A stretch of DNA of 51,982 nt from assembly GCA_945872825.1 (NCBI GenBank), contig CAMCBD010000007.1, positions 1-51,982 on the forward strand, written 5' to 3'. This document shows, in pieces, positions 1 through 9,732 of this stretch. Made by a program: the position numbers and the translations under genes. The first letter of the stretch is position 1. The number at the start of each line of letters is the position of its first letter. The stretch comes from Nitrosomonas ureae (lineage in GTDB: Bacteria > Pseudomonadota > Gammaproteobacteria > Burkholderiales > Nitrosomonadaceae). Below the pieces are notes generated by a model. That model ran no database searches. It saw only the letters and a list, made by a program, of their open reading frames with translations, and had not been told where the DNA came from.

Positions 1-82
1 GAATGGTTTCATCGCCCCGTATCGCAGCCAGTGCTATTTTTGCTTTGAATTCACTGGAATATTGTGTGCGTTTCTTGCTCAT
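1..82 (-). CDS. IS3-family transposase OrfA, N-terminal fragment at window edge
   Basis: Minus-strand ATG at 82 opens a frame reading MSKKRTQYSSEFKAKIALAA and runs off the left edge of the window. This is the typical start of IS3-family OrfA, a helix-turn-helix DNA-binding protein that is joined to OrfB by programmed frameshifting to make the active transposase. Only 27 codons are visible, so it cannot be judged whether the copy is intact. The serralysin remnant ends about 60 bases from the element's edge, so the IS lies next to that gene's 3' end and not inside the visible reading frame. Confidence 0.7.
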   Translation of the reverse strand, partial: MSKKRTQYSSEFKAKIALAAIRGDETI

Positions 83-149
83 GATTATGATCCTCTATAG
101 TGTCCATAACAGAGCTTAACAACCTGTCCAGTTTTGCGGTACCACTTCA
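1..149 (-). mobile_element. IS3-type insertion sequence, left end (partial)
   Basis: The window opens inside an insertion sequence lying on the minus strand. It holds the first codons of an OrfA-type transposase (1-82) and its upstream leader. Read on the minus strand, the probable terminal inverted repeat starts at 149 with TGAAGTGGTACCGCAAAACT, which fits the TG...CA ends usual in the IS3 family. The rest of the element, the other end and the target duplication lie outside the window, so the exact boundary is inferred. Confidence 0.65.
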
Positions 150-211
150 AAACCTCGGGATCTGGTTCCAAGAAAGCATGGGAACAGGTTGCGAATTGAG
201 AATATTGCCGA

Positions 212-2112
212 TTAGCAAGTAGCCCGGATAAGCTCGCGCCATCCGGGAATTGACTTGATCCAAACTTTAAAAGCTTGATGTGGAGGAAATGGCCAGATGT
301 ACACACGCAGTTTTGACTCCGATGTTGTCAATCCAATGTTGTACCCCACCAGCAGTATTTCCATCTCCGGCATTACGGTTCCTGTCGTGTTAATCAGCAC
401 AAGCGTGTCGGCACCAATAATCTGATATCCCACCTGCCAATTACCTGTGATCAGCCCGCTACCAACGAAAGTAAACGCTTGATCACCTGCGAGTATCGGA
501 TTGGTGTCAATCGATTTGAAACTGATCAGATCAGCGGTATCAAAGTCAGTGATAATGTCGCGGTTTGCCACACCGATACCGCTATCCGTAAGTATAGTGT
601 AGACAAAGGTACGGCATCCGTACTACCACCAGACAAGATATCGCGACCGGATCCACCTGTCAGCATATCAGCACCAAGACCTCCATCCAGATTATCCTCG
701 CCAGCGGCGCCGAAGAGTTTATCGACACCACCACCGTTCAGCGTATTGGCGGCGGAATTACCCGTAAGCGTATTAGCCAGACCGTTGCCATCACCATTAA
801 TCGCCAATGTGCCGGTGAGTGTCAGGTTCTCGACATTGGCAACCGGCGCCAAATTAAAGGTAAATCCTGTTTTGATGGTATCGGTGCCCTCAGCTGGAAG
901 CTCAGTCACTTGATCGCTACCGTTATCCAGAACGTAGATATCGCTGCCCAGGCCTCCTATCAGATGATCGTTACCAAGCTTGCCGTCCAGAGTGTCGTTA
1001 CCATCGCCACCCAGCAAAGTATTCACAGCATCATTGCCGGTAATCAGGTTATTCAGGTTATTACCCGTACCATTAAGCGCCACAAATCCCGAGAGCTTCA
1101 AATTTTCGACTTCCGCTGGCAATGTGTAGGTAACGCTCGAAGTCGCGGTATCGATGCCTTCTCCAGCGAATTCAATGATCTGATCAAACACGGCATTAAC
1201 GGTATATTTGTCATTACCAATACCGCCGTGCATTGTGTCATTGCCGGGGCCTCCGTTCAGTGAATCGTTACCCGAACCACCAAACATCAGATCGTTGCCG
1301 GCGTTTCCGAATATCGAATCGTCTCCAAACAAACCAGTGAGAACATTATTGCCACTGCCGCCATTGAGTATGTCACCAATATTGGTGCCGCGCAGTGTGG
1401 CGCCGCTAATACCGGCAGTCTGAGTCAAGATATTGTTGAGACTGTCATAAGACCAGTTGGTCAGGTCAGCACTGTTAAGTCCATAAATACTCTGGATAGC
1501 AGCAATATCAAGCGCTGCAAGATGAACGAGCGGCCCACCGAGCTGGCTCATGATCGTCAGTGTTGGATCGTCCACTGCCAATACCTGGTCGTGCACAATA
1601 TTGGCGGCACTCGTCCAAGTCTCGGTAGGATGTTTCAATCCAAGAGCATGTCCGATCTCGTGCAAAATAAGACCATAGTCAAATTGCCCAGCGGCGACAA
1701 AATCACTGTTAAGTAGTATATTGCCAGCACCGCTCCAACCGTCGAGGTAATTGGGGAAAGAAAAAAAGTTCCAATTACCGAAGGGATAAAAGCCAACACC
1801 GCCGGCACCATCATAAGGGGAACCCGTGAAGTCATAGGCAGAAAATATGATTTCGCTTGCGCCTGCTGGTACTTCGATAAAGGTGAGGCCACTGGCGTTG
1901 CCCCACTCAGCCAGCGCTGCACGCGTTTGGGTCTTCTGTGCGGCGGTAAATGCCTGAAAGGTGGCAAAGGCGGATGCGCCGATCACTGCTTCATCGGTGG
2001 CAGGCGCACTGGTCGAAAAGGAATAAGTGATCAAGGTCGGACGACTAGTCACTTCAATACCACCCCAGTATGAACCGGTCAGCAGTGCAGTGTAGTCAGT
2101 TACAATCGACAT
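212..2112 (-). pseudogene. Serralysin-type M10 metalloprotease with RTX repeats, frameshifted
   Basis: The protein starts at 2112 after an AAGGAAA ribosome site. An N-terminal catalytic domain holds the zinc motif HEIGHALGLKHP (residues 151-162) and a Met-turn TIMSQ (about 186-190). Many GGxGxD calcium-binding repeats follow from about residue 245. There is no signal peptide, as expected for type I secretion. The first frame ends at 526 in unrelated sequence. The expected C-terminal serralysin domain (VANRDIITDFDTADL...) continues in another frame down to 212. The frames cross near 605-620, where one base appears lost or gained. In serralysins the Met-turn is normally followed by a Tyr zinc ligand (MSY). 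Here it is Gln, which may weaken catalysis. The last residues before the stop do not match the usual short secretion tail. No type I transporter lies in the window. Confidence 0.8.
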
Positions 2113-2289
2113 AATAAAGTTTCCTTACAAAAAATTGGTGTTGCGTAACCCCTTTCCTCGTTGTATAAAAATAAGAGATATGTATTTCTGGAACATATTT
2201 ATACAGTTGTGTGGACTGTCAAAAACACCATAGATAATTATTGAATGTAAGAATCGCTAAGGTTGTTTACAGATCAAAGAAAAATTTTC

Positions 2290-2534
2290 TTAATGTTTCA
2301 TATGGATTCGTAATTCGGTACCAGACCCCAGCGATGCAACAGTGCGCAAAAACTCTGACTCTAAAGTTTGCATTTTAGATATTTTGCCTGCATCGTCCGC
2401 CTCGAATGCGCTTTTCAACAGCCTACTCACGGGAATACCGGGCGTACTTATTTTAAGAATTTTTCCTTTATTATCTGCGCAACTTTTAATCCTGCAAACA
2501 ATGCAATTACAGAATAAAAAACGACTTCTATCAT
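2290..2534 (-). pseudogene. Possible small membrane protein split by a frameshift
   Basis: A minus-strand ATG at 2534 encodes 28 residues with one hydrophobic segment (VVFYSVIALFAGLKVAQII) and stops at 2448. Exactly at the stop an overlapping frame carries on (STPGIPVSRLLKSAFEADD...) and ends at 2290. Adding one A to the AAAA run at about 2450-2453 would join them into a protein of about 81 residues, with an N-terminal membrane anchor and a charged helical tail. I do not recognise the family. The call rests on the neat junction and protein-like composition only. The alternative is a chance open frame in non-coding DNA. Confidence 0.35.
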
Positions 2535-2627
2535 ATTAGCCATTATCCAGATATCTCATGTCAATTTATATGGCGTTCATTTTATACTAAAGCGCATATC
2601 GCCCATCGCAATTTTGGAGGCATTCCT

Positions 2628-2708
2628 TTAAAAGATTGCTTTCTCAACAAGATCAGACTCAATATCATTGCGTAGTGCCTCAAGCGCTTGATCAGTAAAT
2701 TGCTTCAT
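2628..2708 (-). pseudogene. AlbA_2 (Schlafen-type) DNA-binding protein, N-terminal remnant
   Basis: A 26-codon minus-strand frame starts with ATG at 2708 and reads MKQFTDQALEALRNDIESDL before stopping at 2628. The stretch ALEALRNDIESDLVE resembles the start of ATP-binding/AlbA_2-domain proteins, which begin with a short helix and then ESDxVExK. The lysine-rich part and the rest of the domain are missing, so this is probably the stump of a deleted gene. Recognition is from a short motif, so confidence is limited. Confidence 0.35.
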
Positions 2709-2902
2709 TTTGTTTTCTATTCCATATCAAGCACAACTCAAAATCTATCTAATTTGGATTAATTGATCTGAACGATCACCAAGCAAAATCATCAAAAAAG
2801 TGATGGATTAGAAAAACCAGGATCAATTGTTGATTCTGAACAACGTGAGCATATTGCTCATTAAGTAATTAATAGTTATGAATTAGTCGCACTAAAAACT
2901 TC

Positions 2903-3562
2903 ATGAAAAATATTTCCAGAAGAAAATTGGTCCAATTAAGCCTGCTAGGCAGCGTGGTCAGTGTACTGGGCAGCCGTAGCTTTGCTAAAGCATTAGCGCT
3001 GATGCCTACACCCGATGAAACAGAAGGGCCGTTCTATCCGGTAAAAGATCAGAAAGATAAAGATGATGATTTAACGCAAATCGATGGATATGTGGCCAAT
3101 GCCATCGGCCAGCATATCGTGGTCAGCGGCCGAGTGATCGATGTTTATGGTAATCCAGTAGAAAATGCAATGCTTGATATCTGGCAGGCCGATGCCAACG
3201 GCCGTTACCGTCATCCACGTGATCCCAACAAAGCTAGGCTGGATGAAAACTTCCAGGGATGGGCGGTCATTCAAACTAATGACAATGGCTTCTTCCGCTT
3301 TAAAACCGTGATGCCCGGCGCTTACCCAGCCAGCGGGACTTGGATTAGGCCGCCGCATATTCACTTAAAAATCTCAAAACCGGGTTATCGCGCATTGACG
3401 ACACAAATGTATTTTCCCGATGAGAAACTTAACAAAACCGATTTATTGCTGAACGCGAAATCCGCAGCGGAGAAATCCGCGATGATTGCCAAGAATATCG
3501 GCCAGCAAGGAAACTTACCCATTTACGAGTACAATATCGTTCTCGATTTACTTCGCAAATAA
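2903..3562 (+). CDS. Tat-exported intradiol ring-cleavage dioxygenase (protocatechuate 3,4-dioxygenase-like)
   Basis: This 219-residue protein begins with a twin-arginine type signal (SRRKLVQLSLLGSVVSVLG), so it should be folded in the cytoplasm and exported. The body is the intradiol dioxygenase fold, which splits catechol-type rings between the two hydroxyls using Fe(III). All four expected iron ligands are visible: Tyr102 in GRYRHP, Tyr141 in GAYPASG, and His152 and His154 in RPPHIHLKI, with the substrate-side Arg149. The TEGPFYP motif (about 40-46) is also present. It is short, a single-chain form and not a PcaG/PcaH pair. No other aromatic-degradation gene is nearby, so the substrate is unknown. 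trxB starts 3 bases after its stop, which suggests co-transcription. Confidence 0.85.
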   Translation: MKNISRRKLVQLSLLGSVVSVLGSRSFAKALALMPTPDETEGPFYPVKDQKDKDDDLTQIDGYVANAIGQHIVVSGRVIDVYGNPVENAMLDIWQADANGRYRHPRDPNKARLDENFQGWAVIQTNDNGFFRFKTVMPGAYPASGTWIRPPHIHLKISKPGYRALTTQMYFPDEKLNKTDLLLNAKSAAEKSAMIAKNIGQQGNLPIYEYNIVLDLLRK

Positions 3563-4516
<954 letters not shown>

Positions 4517-4563
4517 TTGAATGAATCGAAGATTTGGCTACTGCGAGTCGACGATAGGATTGG

Positions 4564-5112
4564 ATGACAAAAAAAGATTCTGCCAATGATGAGGATGAAA
4601 TGGTGTTATTTTACGCAGCCATGCGTGATGTTGCGCCATTACCCGCTTCAGATAAAGTAACTCTTAGCAGTTCAAAGATCCCTCCGGTTCCCAGAAAAAA
4701 GAATAATCAAGAACAGGCTACAACAGAAGATGCTCTTTCAGATCATATCGCCATGGAAATTGAAGCGGGAGATGAATGGTCTTATCTGCGGCCGGGCATG
4801 TCACGCCAAACACTACGGCGTTTACGGCGTGGTTACTGGGGAATCCAGGACAATCTGGATCTGCATGGATTCACACGCGATGAAGCAAGGCAGGAGCTAA
4901 GTGCTTTTCTGGATGCCTGTGTGCAAGAAAAATATCGCTGCATCCGTGTCATTCATGGCAAAGGACTGAGTTCAAAAAACCGTGAGCCGGTTTTGAAAAT
5001 CCGGATCGGGAATTGGTTGATGCAGCGAATTGATGTACTGGCTTTCTGCCAAGCCAAACCAGAAGATGGTGGCGGCGGCGCTATCCTGATTTTGCTCAAA
5101 GTCGGTGTATAA
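4564..5112 (+). CDS. Smr-domain protein
   Basis: The protein has 182 residues: a charged, low-complexity N-terminal half and a C-terminal Smr (small MutS-related) domain. The domain hallmarks are LDLHGFTRDEA (about 98-108) and VIHGKG (about 129-134). Smr domains act as nucleases on DNA or RNA, and in stand-alone proteobacterial proteins of this type the domain has been tied to cleavage of mRNA on stalled ribosomes or to DNA processing. Which applies here cannot be told. It lies 48 bases after trxB and converges on the DksA-like gene 20 bases away. Confidence 0.85.
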   Translation: MTKKDSANDEDEMVLFYAAMRDVAPLPASDKVTLSSSKIPPVPRKKNNQEQATTEDALSDHIAMEIEAGDEWSYLRPGMSRQTLRRLRRGYWGIQDNLDLHGFTRDEARQELSAFLDACVQEKYRCIRVIHGKGLSSKNREPVLKIRIGNWLMQRIDVLAFCQAKPEDGGGGAILILLKVGV

Positions 5113-5132
5113 ACTTGAGGAATAGTCCGTGT

Positions 5133-5504
5133 TTATAGCGAAGGAGTGGATTCTTGCGGAAAATACTTTTCATATTGGCTCTGGCACTCAATGCAACGCT
5201 GCGCAGATGGATACGCCAGCAAACGCTCAAACCCGATTGCATTGCCGCAATCGATACAATCACCGAATTCCAGTTCGCTCAAATACTTGAGGGACATTTC
5301 CAATTCACGCATTTCGTTAATCTGCCGGTCGACCAACGCCGTATCAACGTCATCGGGAATATTGTTTAAATACTCCGTCAGATCAAAATCACGAATATCG
5401 TTGGTATGTGCCAGCTCGCTGCGAATATCTTCCTGCAAATCCAAATAGCGTTTGTGCAATGCAGATTTAAGTTGTGCCAATTGATCTTCAGTAAAATTTG
5501 CCAT
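5133..5504 (-). CDS. DksA/TraR-family zinc-finger protein
   Basis: The product is 123 residues. A helical N-terminal hairpin is followed by a four-cysteine zinc finger: Cys83-x2-Cys86, then Cys104-x2-Cys107. Proteins of this family reach into the RNA polymerase secondary channel and, in DksA proper, work with ppGpp to adjust rRNA and amino-acid promoters. At 123 residues it is shorter than E. coli DksA (151) and the loop-tip Asp-x-x-Asp-Ala is not obvious, although DDVDTALVD at about 51-59 is a candidate. It may therefore be a DksA-like accessory regulator. The start is the ATG at 5504, after AGAGGG. Confidence 0.85.
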   Translation of the reverse strand: MANFTEDQLAQLKSALHKRYLDLQEDIRSELAHTNDIRDFDLTEYLNNIPDDVDTALVDRQINEMRELEMSLKYLSELEFGDCIDCGNAIGFERLLAYPSAQRCIECQSQYEKYFPQESTPSL

Positions 5505-5608
5505 CCTGTACCCTCTTTAGTGAAATCTCATGCATGTTGTATGAAATGGAATGTTTAATCTTTGATGGAGGTCAACAGAACATCAATCCATTGAAATCCT
5601 GCCATGCG

Positions 5609-6142
5609 TTATATCGCTTGCAATTGCTTTAAATCTTTAATCACTTCCGTAGAATTTCGTGCTGCGCTTGCCGACAGATAAATGCGAGCGATTTTCCCCT
5701 GTGGATTGATCAGAAATGTATTGCGCCTGGCAAATTTAACAACGCCCAGGTGAATCAGGGAATGATAGCGCGCTGTTGTTTCTGCTGCGGTATCCGCTAA
5801 AAGCGGGAATTGCAGATGATATTTTTTAGCAAAATCAGCGTGACTGTTCGCGTCATCCACACTGACGCCAATCACCTCCGCACCTAAATCCGTCAGTTCC
5901 TGGAGGCCGTCACGAAAGGTACAAGCTTGTTTGGTGCATCCGGGCGTATCGTCTTTCGGATAAAAATACAACGCCAGCCATTTCCCGTGAAAATCAGCCA
6001 ACGTATGTATTTTTCCATGCTGATCCGCCAATTTAAAATCAGGCGCAGATTGTCCCGCTTCGAGTGATTTTTTATTCGTGGAAAAAAACCAGAACATGAA
6101 TCCCAACGCAAACACCGACAAGATAATAGTTAACCATTCCAT
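5609..6142 (-). CDS. bcp: Membrane-anchored PrxQ/BCP peroxiredoxin
   Basis: The 177-residue protein is a thiol peroxidase of the AhpC/TSA fold that reduces hydrogen peroxide and organic hydroperoxides, normally with electrons from thioredoxin. The active site DDTPGCTKQAC holds the peroxidatic Cys69 and, five residues on, the resolving Cys74 typical of the PrxQ/BCP class. Unlike the cytoplasmic E. coli protein, it has an N-terminal hydrophobic segment (about 2-20), so it is probably tethered to the membrane, facing outward. The MFS gene lies 15 bases upstream on the same strand, so the two probably share a transcript. Confidence 0.9.
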   Translation of the reverse strand: MEWLTIILSVFALGFMFWFFSTNKKSLEAGQSAPDFKLADQHGKIHTLADFHGKWLALYFYPKDDTPGCTKQACTFRDGLQELTDLGAEVIGVSVDDANSHADFAKKYHLQFPLLADTAAETTARYHSLIHLGVVKFARRNTFLINPQGKIARIYLSASAARNSTEVIKDLKQLQAI

Positions 6143-6157
6143 GATACTTATTCATCC

Positions 6158-7390
6158 TTATTCGTTATAGTGATACCGCACCGGCCAGGCCCATAGCCGT
6201 AACAATACGCTTGCCAGCAGCGCTAATATGCCGGCGAACAAAAATGCTGCTGCCGCGCCGAATACATACCAAATCACCCCAAACAACAATCCCGCCGGGA
6301 TGGCGGCAATACCGCTGACCAAATGATACCAGCCCAAAGCCGTGCCACGCTCATCGGGTGACGAATAATCACTGATCAAGGCACGCTCCGCGCCTTCACT
6401 CAATCCCATCAACAAGCCGTAGAAAATACTCACCATCCACAACCCGCTGCTGGTAGTTACCTGACCTAATGCCAGAAACGATACCGCAAGCGCTGACCAG
6501 CCAATCAGAATCAAAACGCCGCGCCCGAAATGATCCGCCAATTGCCCGCCTTGCGTGGAAGTGATGGCCTTGGCAAGATTCAGCACCGCCCATAACAACA
6601 GTAATTCAACCACGCCAATACCTAATTCATGACCGAATAACAAAATAAAAGTTTCAGAAGCGCGCACAAACGTGAACAGCATCAGTACCCATAAATAACG
6701 CTGCATTGGCGCAGACAAAGCAGACCAGCGCAGCGGTGGCAGTGTACGCGGCAATTCTGTTCGCTGAACTTGATTGGTTTTCTCCTCTTTCACACCCGCG
6801 CCCAAAAGCGCTACCGCGACAAAACCGGGAATCGCCGACCACAGAATCACTTCGCTTAAACTTAAATCCGACCACGCCAGTATTGCCGCCGCTGTCAATG
6901 CACCGGCAACCGCACCGGCATTATCCAACGCGCGATGGAAACCAAACGCATAGCCACGGATATGCGGCGGTGTCGCATCAGCCACCATCGCATCGCGCGG
7001 CGCGCTGCGCAACCCTTTGCCCACTCGATCCACACTGCGCAGCAGCAATACGGTAACCCAGGAGCCCGCCAATCCAAGCAACGGGCGCGCCAGATTAGAA
7101 AGCATATAACCCGACATCGCCAGCCCTTTACGCCGCCCGCTCATTACATCGGAATGCCGTCCCGCCCATAATTTCAGAAAACAAGCCAGTGCATCTGCAA
7201 CCCCTTCAATCAACCCCAGCACAATGGGACCTGCAGACAGCACAGTCGCCAACAAAATCGGAATCAGCGGCACAACGATATCCGAAGCAAAGTCGTTGAA
7301 AAAACTGACCAACCCGAGAATAATCACTGCTTTAGGTAGTCGTCTTGAAACGACTGGATCTAAAGGATTCAGCTGATCAGGTTTATTCAT
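6158..7390 (-). CDS. Major facilitator superfamily transporter
   Basis: The product has 410 residues with about twelve hydrophobic segments in two halves. The loop between segments 2 and 3 contains the MFS signature (GRHSDVMSGRRKGLAMSG) and a charged stretch, DRVGKGLRSAPRDAMVAD, typical of a broad drug/sugar-efflux-like MFS subgroup. Substrate cannot be predicted. It lies immediately upstream of the peroxiredoxin gene on the minus strand and divergent to the tRNA-Arg, whose 5' end is 31 bases away. Confidence 0.85.
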   Translation of the reverse strand: MNKPDQLNPLDPVVSRRLPKAVIILGLVSFFNDFASDIVVPLIPILLATVLSAGPIVLGLIEGVADALACFLKLWAGRHSDVMSGRRKGLAMSGYMLSNLARPLLGLAGSWVTVLLLRSVDRVGKGLRSAPRDAMVADATPPHIRGYAFGFHRALDNAGAVAGALTAAAILAWSDLSLSEVILWSAIPGFVAVALLGAGVKEEKTNQVQRTELPRTLPPLRWSALSAPMQRYLWVLMLFTFVRASETFILLFGHELGIGVVELLLLWAVLNLAKAITSTQGGQLADHFGRGVLILIGWSALAVSFLALGQVTTSSGLWMVSIFYGLLMGLSEGAERALISDYSSPDERGTALGWYHLVSGIAAIPAGLLFGVIWYVFGAAAAFLFAGILALLASVLLRLWAWPVRYHYNE

Positions 7391-7420
7391 CGTGTGATAT
7401 TAGCGTAAAATGACAAGTTC

Positions 7421-7496
7421 GCCCTGGTAGCTCAGTGGATAGAGCAACCCCCTCCTAAGGGGTAGGTCGCACGTTCGATTCGTGTTCAGGGCGCCA
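7421..7496 (+). tRNA. tRNA-Arg (anticodon CCT)
   Basis: A complete 76-base cloverleaf can be drawn. The acceptor stem GCCCTGG pairs with TCAGGGC at the 3' end, with one G-U pair. The D-arm is GCTCAGTGGATAGAGC. The anticodon stem ACCCC/GGGGT encloses loop CTCCTAA, with anticodon CCT at 7454-7456, and the T-arm contains GTTCGATTC. CCA is encoded at 7494-7496. It reads AGG codons. tRNA-Arg 3' ends are common integration sites, and the 6 kb that follow are accessory in character. No integrase or second copy of the tRNA 3' end was found in the window. Confidence 0.95.
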
Positions 7497-7945
7497 TAAA
7501 ATCAACAAATTATAATAAAATATAAATTACAAAGTATATTGGTGCCACGCCAGTGCCACATTATAAAGAAATAGTAAGTTCCATCAAATTAAGTACCCCG
7601 GAGCAAACAGCGGGTTTTGACGGCGCTCTTCAATCTACTGGTTATCAACCAACTTTCGCCCCAAAAGCTGGGAATTGAACCCGCAGAGATTATTCAGTTT
7701 GATGAAAAAATCTCCTTATTTAATTATTATAGCGGCCAACCATCCATCCCGGCCATTTTCTTCTGGAAACACCAGAGTGCCCATTACTATCAGAACTCCC
7801 TCAGTCAGTGCTCAGAAAAGAATTCCTTTCCTTGGGGGGAATACATCTATCCGTAGAATTTGACAATATAAGGATTTCAGGTATATGCTGAATATAAAAT
7901 ATGCCTTTATTTAATAAGGTACAGTATTTATCTTAAATATATGAA
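7497..7945. other. Gap after tRNA-Arg with no recognisable gene
   Basis: This 449-base AT-rich stretch holds only short overlapping open frames without ribosome sites or family resemblance. A direct repeat GTGCCAC occurs twice within 18 bases near 7543-7560. It could be left-over attachment-site sequence, but no matching copy was seen elsewhere in the window. Confidence 0.4.
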
Positions 7946-7972
7946 ATGCTTAATATATTAAAAATCATATAT

Positions 7973-8326
7973 ATGCAATTGAAAAAAGAAATCGAGCCAA
8001 ACGCATTGAACCAATATGATTCGATCTACAGCGACTTATCAGAAGAGGACGTAAAAGTTCTCAATGAAATTGACAGCCAAAATACGCACAAAACTTTCGA
8101 ATATTTTAACCTTGATGCCGGTGCTGATCATTTGTTACAGCAACTGAAACGGAAAGGATCGCTTGGCGAAGAGACTGAAGTATTTGGATTGAGTAATCAA
8201 GAATTGGATGCAGCAGGCATACTAGCGCAATCTGGCGAAGCACTCCTCTACCGTAATAGTAATGGACATTTATGTATCTCCTCTAAGGGCAATGCGCTTT
8301 TTGGTAGATTATTACGGCGCGGGTGA
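7973..8326 (+). CDS. Unrecognised protein upstream of a membrane protein
   Basis: The open frame begins at 7946 (MLNILKIIY...), but the ATG at 7973 (MQLKKEIEPNALNQYD) is an equally good start. Neither has a strong ribosome site. From 7973 it encodes 117 residues, mostly hydrophilic and helical (LSEEDVKVLNEIDSQN), ending in a short beta-like stretch (LYRNSNGHLCISSKG) that could be the wing of a winged-helix fold. That last point is a guess. I recognise no family. It lies 53 bases upstream of the three-segment membrane protein on the same strand, so the two may form one operon. The intervening bases carry open frames in other phases, so a frameshift between the two cannot be excluded. Confidence 0.55.
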   Translation: MQLKKEIEPNALNQYDSIYSDLSEEDVKVLNEIDSQNTHKTFEYFNLDAGADHLLQQLKRKGSLGEETEVFGLSNQELDAAGILAQSGEALLYRNSNGHLCISSKGNALFGRLLRRG

Positions 8327-8379
8327 TATCGCTCCATCATTGATTGATTTTCCATATGCTCATGAATGCATAATACCAA

Positions 8380-9642
8380 ATGGACATAAAATATTATGTC
8401 GACTGGTGTCCGATCAGCACATTACCAGTACACAATTGTTTATGGAAAACCGATGGGCTGACGAGAAATTCTGTACAGAACATTAATCAGCCCGAGCTAG
8501 TCAAGTTGCTGTTCAATCGCTATTCAGAATTGATGATGTTTGAATATGCTATGCGCTTGGATGGGCTTCTCGTCTTCCGCATTGGCTTGCTTCCTAACAC
8601 AACACCTGCAATCGTCAGCGAGCTGTCGAATGAACTATCTGACCTAATCAAGAGCATCACTGGGCACAAACATGATTTTCATGCTTACCCTTACTCCGAA
8701 GTGAAATTTGCTGTTAAAGGCTGGCGAAAAGCCTATTCCTGGTGTAAACACAAATGCCAGATTCTTGCTCATGAGCTACATCTCTCTACCAACCTAATGA
8801 ATCAGCTTGACATAGATTTACATATCCGCCCGGTTGAAATCGAAGATCCTTTTGACGAAAACTTCAAACTTCAAACTCACAAGAATTTTAATGCACTTAG
8901 TCAACTCATCGACCCTAGTCGTGGCGACACTGCTCTGGCTCAACTAAGGGTACGAGAAGGCAAGGAATCGGCCCAACGCGCATGCTTGCGCCTGCGTGCT
9001 TTGTTCGCCGGAAAAAAAGAGCGTTGTCTAATTGCTTATCAACGCCGTGAACGCTCAATAAATTCTTTGGTGCCATCCATGGTCTATGGCATTTTATTAG
9101 GTGCTATAATATTTCTGGGTCTTCAAAGCTATTTCAGCTTGGGTCCAAAAACCTCATTTGCCATTTCATTTGTAACGGGATTCGGTCTCTTTATCTTCTT
9201 AGATGACCGTCTTCAAGCACCCAAACTTGAAGTCATTCAACGCGCCCTAGGATTCTATGCATATGCGAATATATATTCCTCTCTTACCGAAGCGATGTAC
9301 AGGAAAACAAATGGCGGACCTAGCTTCAATAACGATACCGGTAACTTTAATGACCTCATGGATGCTCTAAAGGCTAGATTAGATTTGGAACGCCAAGCCA
9401 TCGCTAACCGCAAGTATCTCTGGACCATCATATTTGCGGTGATTGCAACTACCTTCGCGCTAACGAAACTATCTATCGAATTAGAAAAGCTTACAGAGAA
9501 GCCTATGTTTGAGAAAAATATACTTGATATGGAATATTTTGCGCAAATCACAGGTGCTGATAAAGCAAATTCAGATGTTGAAAATAAAAGTATTGAGAAA
9601 CATCGGATAACTAAAATTGACATGCTTATTGAACAGAACTGA
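8380..9642 (+). CDS. Unrecognised membrane protein with three predicted segments
   Basis: A protein of 420 residues of unknown family. A soluble N-terminal half of about 225 residues is rich in His, Trp and Cys (about 100-135) and charged helices. It is followed by a membrane hairpin (about 231-249 and 257-274), a cytoplasmic-type loop of about 70 residues with conserved-looking LEVIQRALGFYAYANIY, a third membrane segment (about 346-365) and a charged tail. The ATG at 8380 is the first after an in-frame stop and lacks a clear ribosome site, so the true start may be further in, for example at MMFEYAMRLDG. Base composition is more AT-rich than the housekeeping genes. With its position after tRNA-Arg, this suggests horizontal transfer. 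A sensor/effector membrane role is conceivable but not shown. Confidence 0.65.
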   Translation: MDIKYYVDWCPISTLPVHNCLWKTDGLTRNSVQNINQPELVKLLFNRYSELMMFEYAMRLDGLLVFRIGLLPNTTPAIVSELSNELSDLIKSITGHKHDFHAYPYSEVKFAVKGWRKAYSWCKHKCQILAHELHLSTNLMNQLDIDLHIRPVEIEDPFDENFKLQTHKNFNALSQLIDPSRGDTALAQLRVREGKESAQRACLRLRALFAGKKERCLIAYQRRERSINSLVPSMVYGILLGAIIFLGLQSYFSLGPKTSFAISFVTGFGLFIFLDDRLQAPKLEVIQRALGFYAYANIYSSLTEAMYRKTNGGPSFNNDTGNFNDLMDALKARLDLERQAIANRKYLWTIIFAVIATTFALTKLSIELEKLTEKPMFEKNILDMEYFAQITGADKANSDVENKSIEKHRITKIDMLIEQN

Positions 9643-9732
9643 TATGTAGAGAAAAACAGTAATATTTAATATGATAAGTATGAATATGATTATTTCAATA
9701 TTTTATCGCGCCGATAAACAAGTCTCAGCGAG

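Noticed and set aside
85-306. Minus-strand ORF across the IS edge
   Set aside because: It is a chance read-through from the end of the protease relic into the insertion sequence leader.
479-1423. Plus-strand ORFs over the RTX protease
   Set aside because: They are shadows of the repeat-rich protease on the other strand: Pro/Ser-rich, without ribosome sites.
2440-2460. Programmed -1 frameshift in the small membrane gene
   Set aside because: The site CTTAAAATAA is not a good slippery heptamer: the P-site codon would not re-pair. A lost A is simpler.
7655-7700. tRNA or tmRNA fragment on the minus strand
   Set aside because: GGGTTCAATTCCC looks like a T-arm, but only three stem pairs form and no D-arm, anticodon arm or acceptor stem fits around it.
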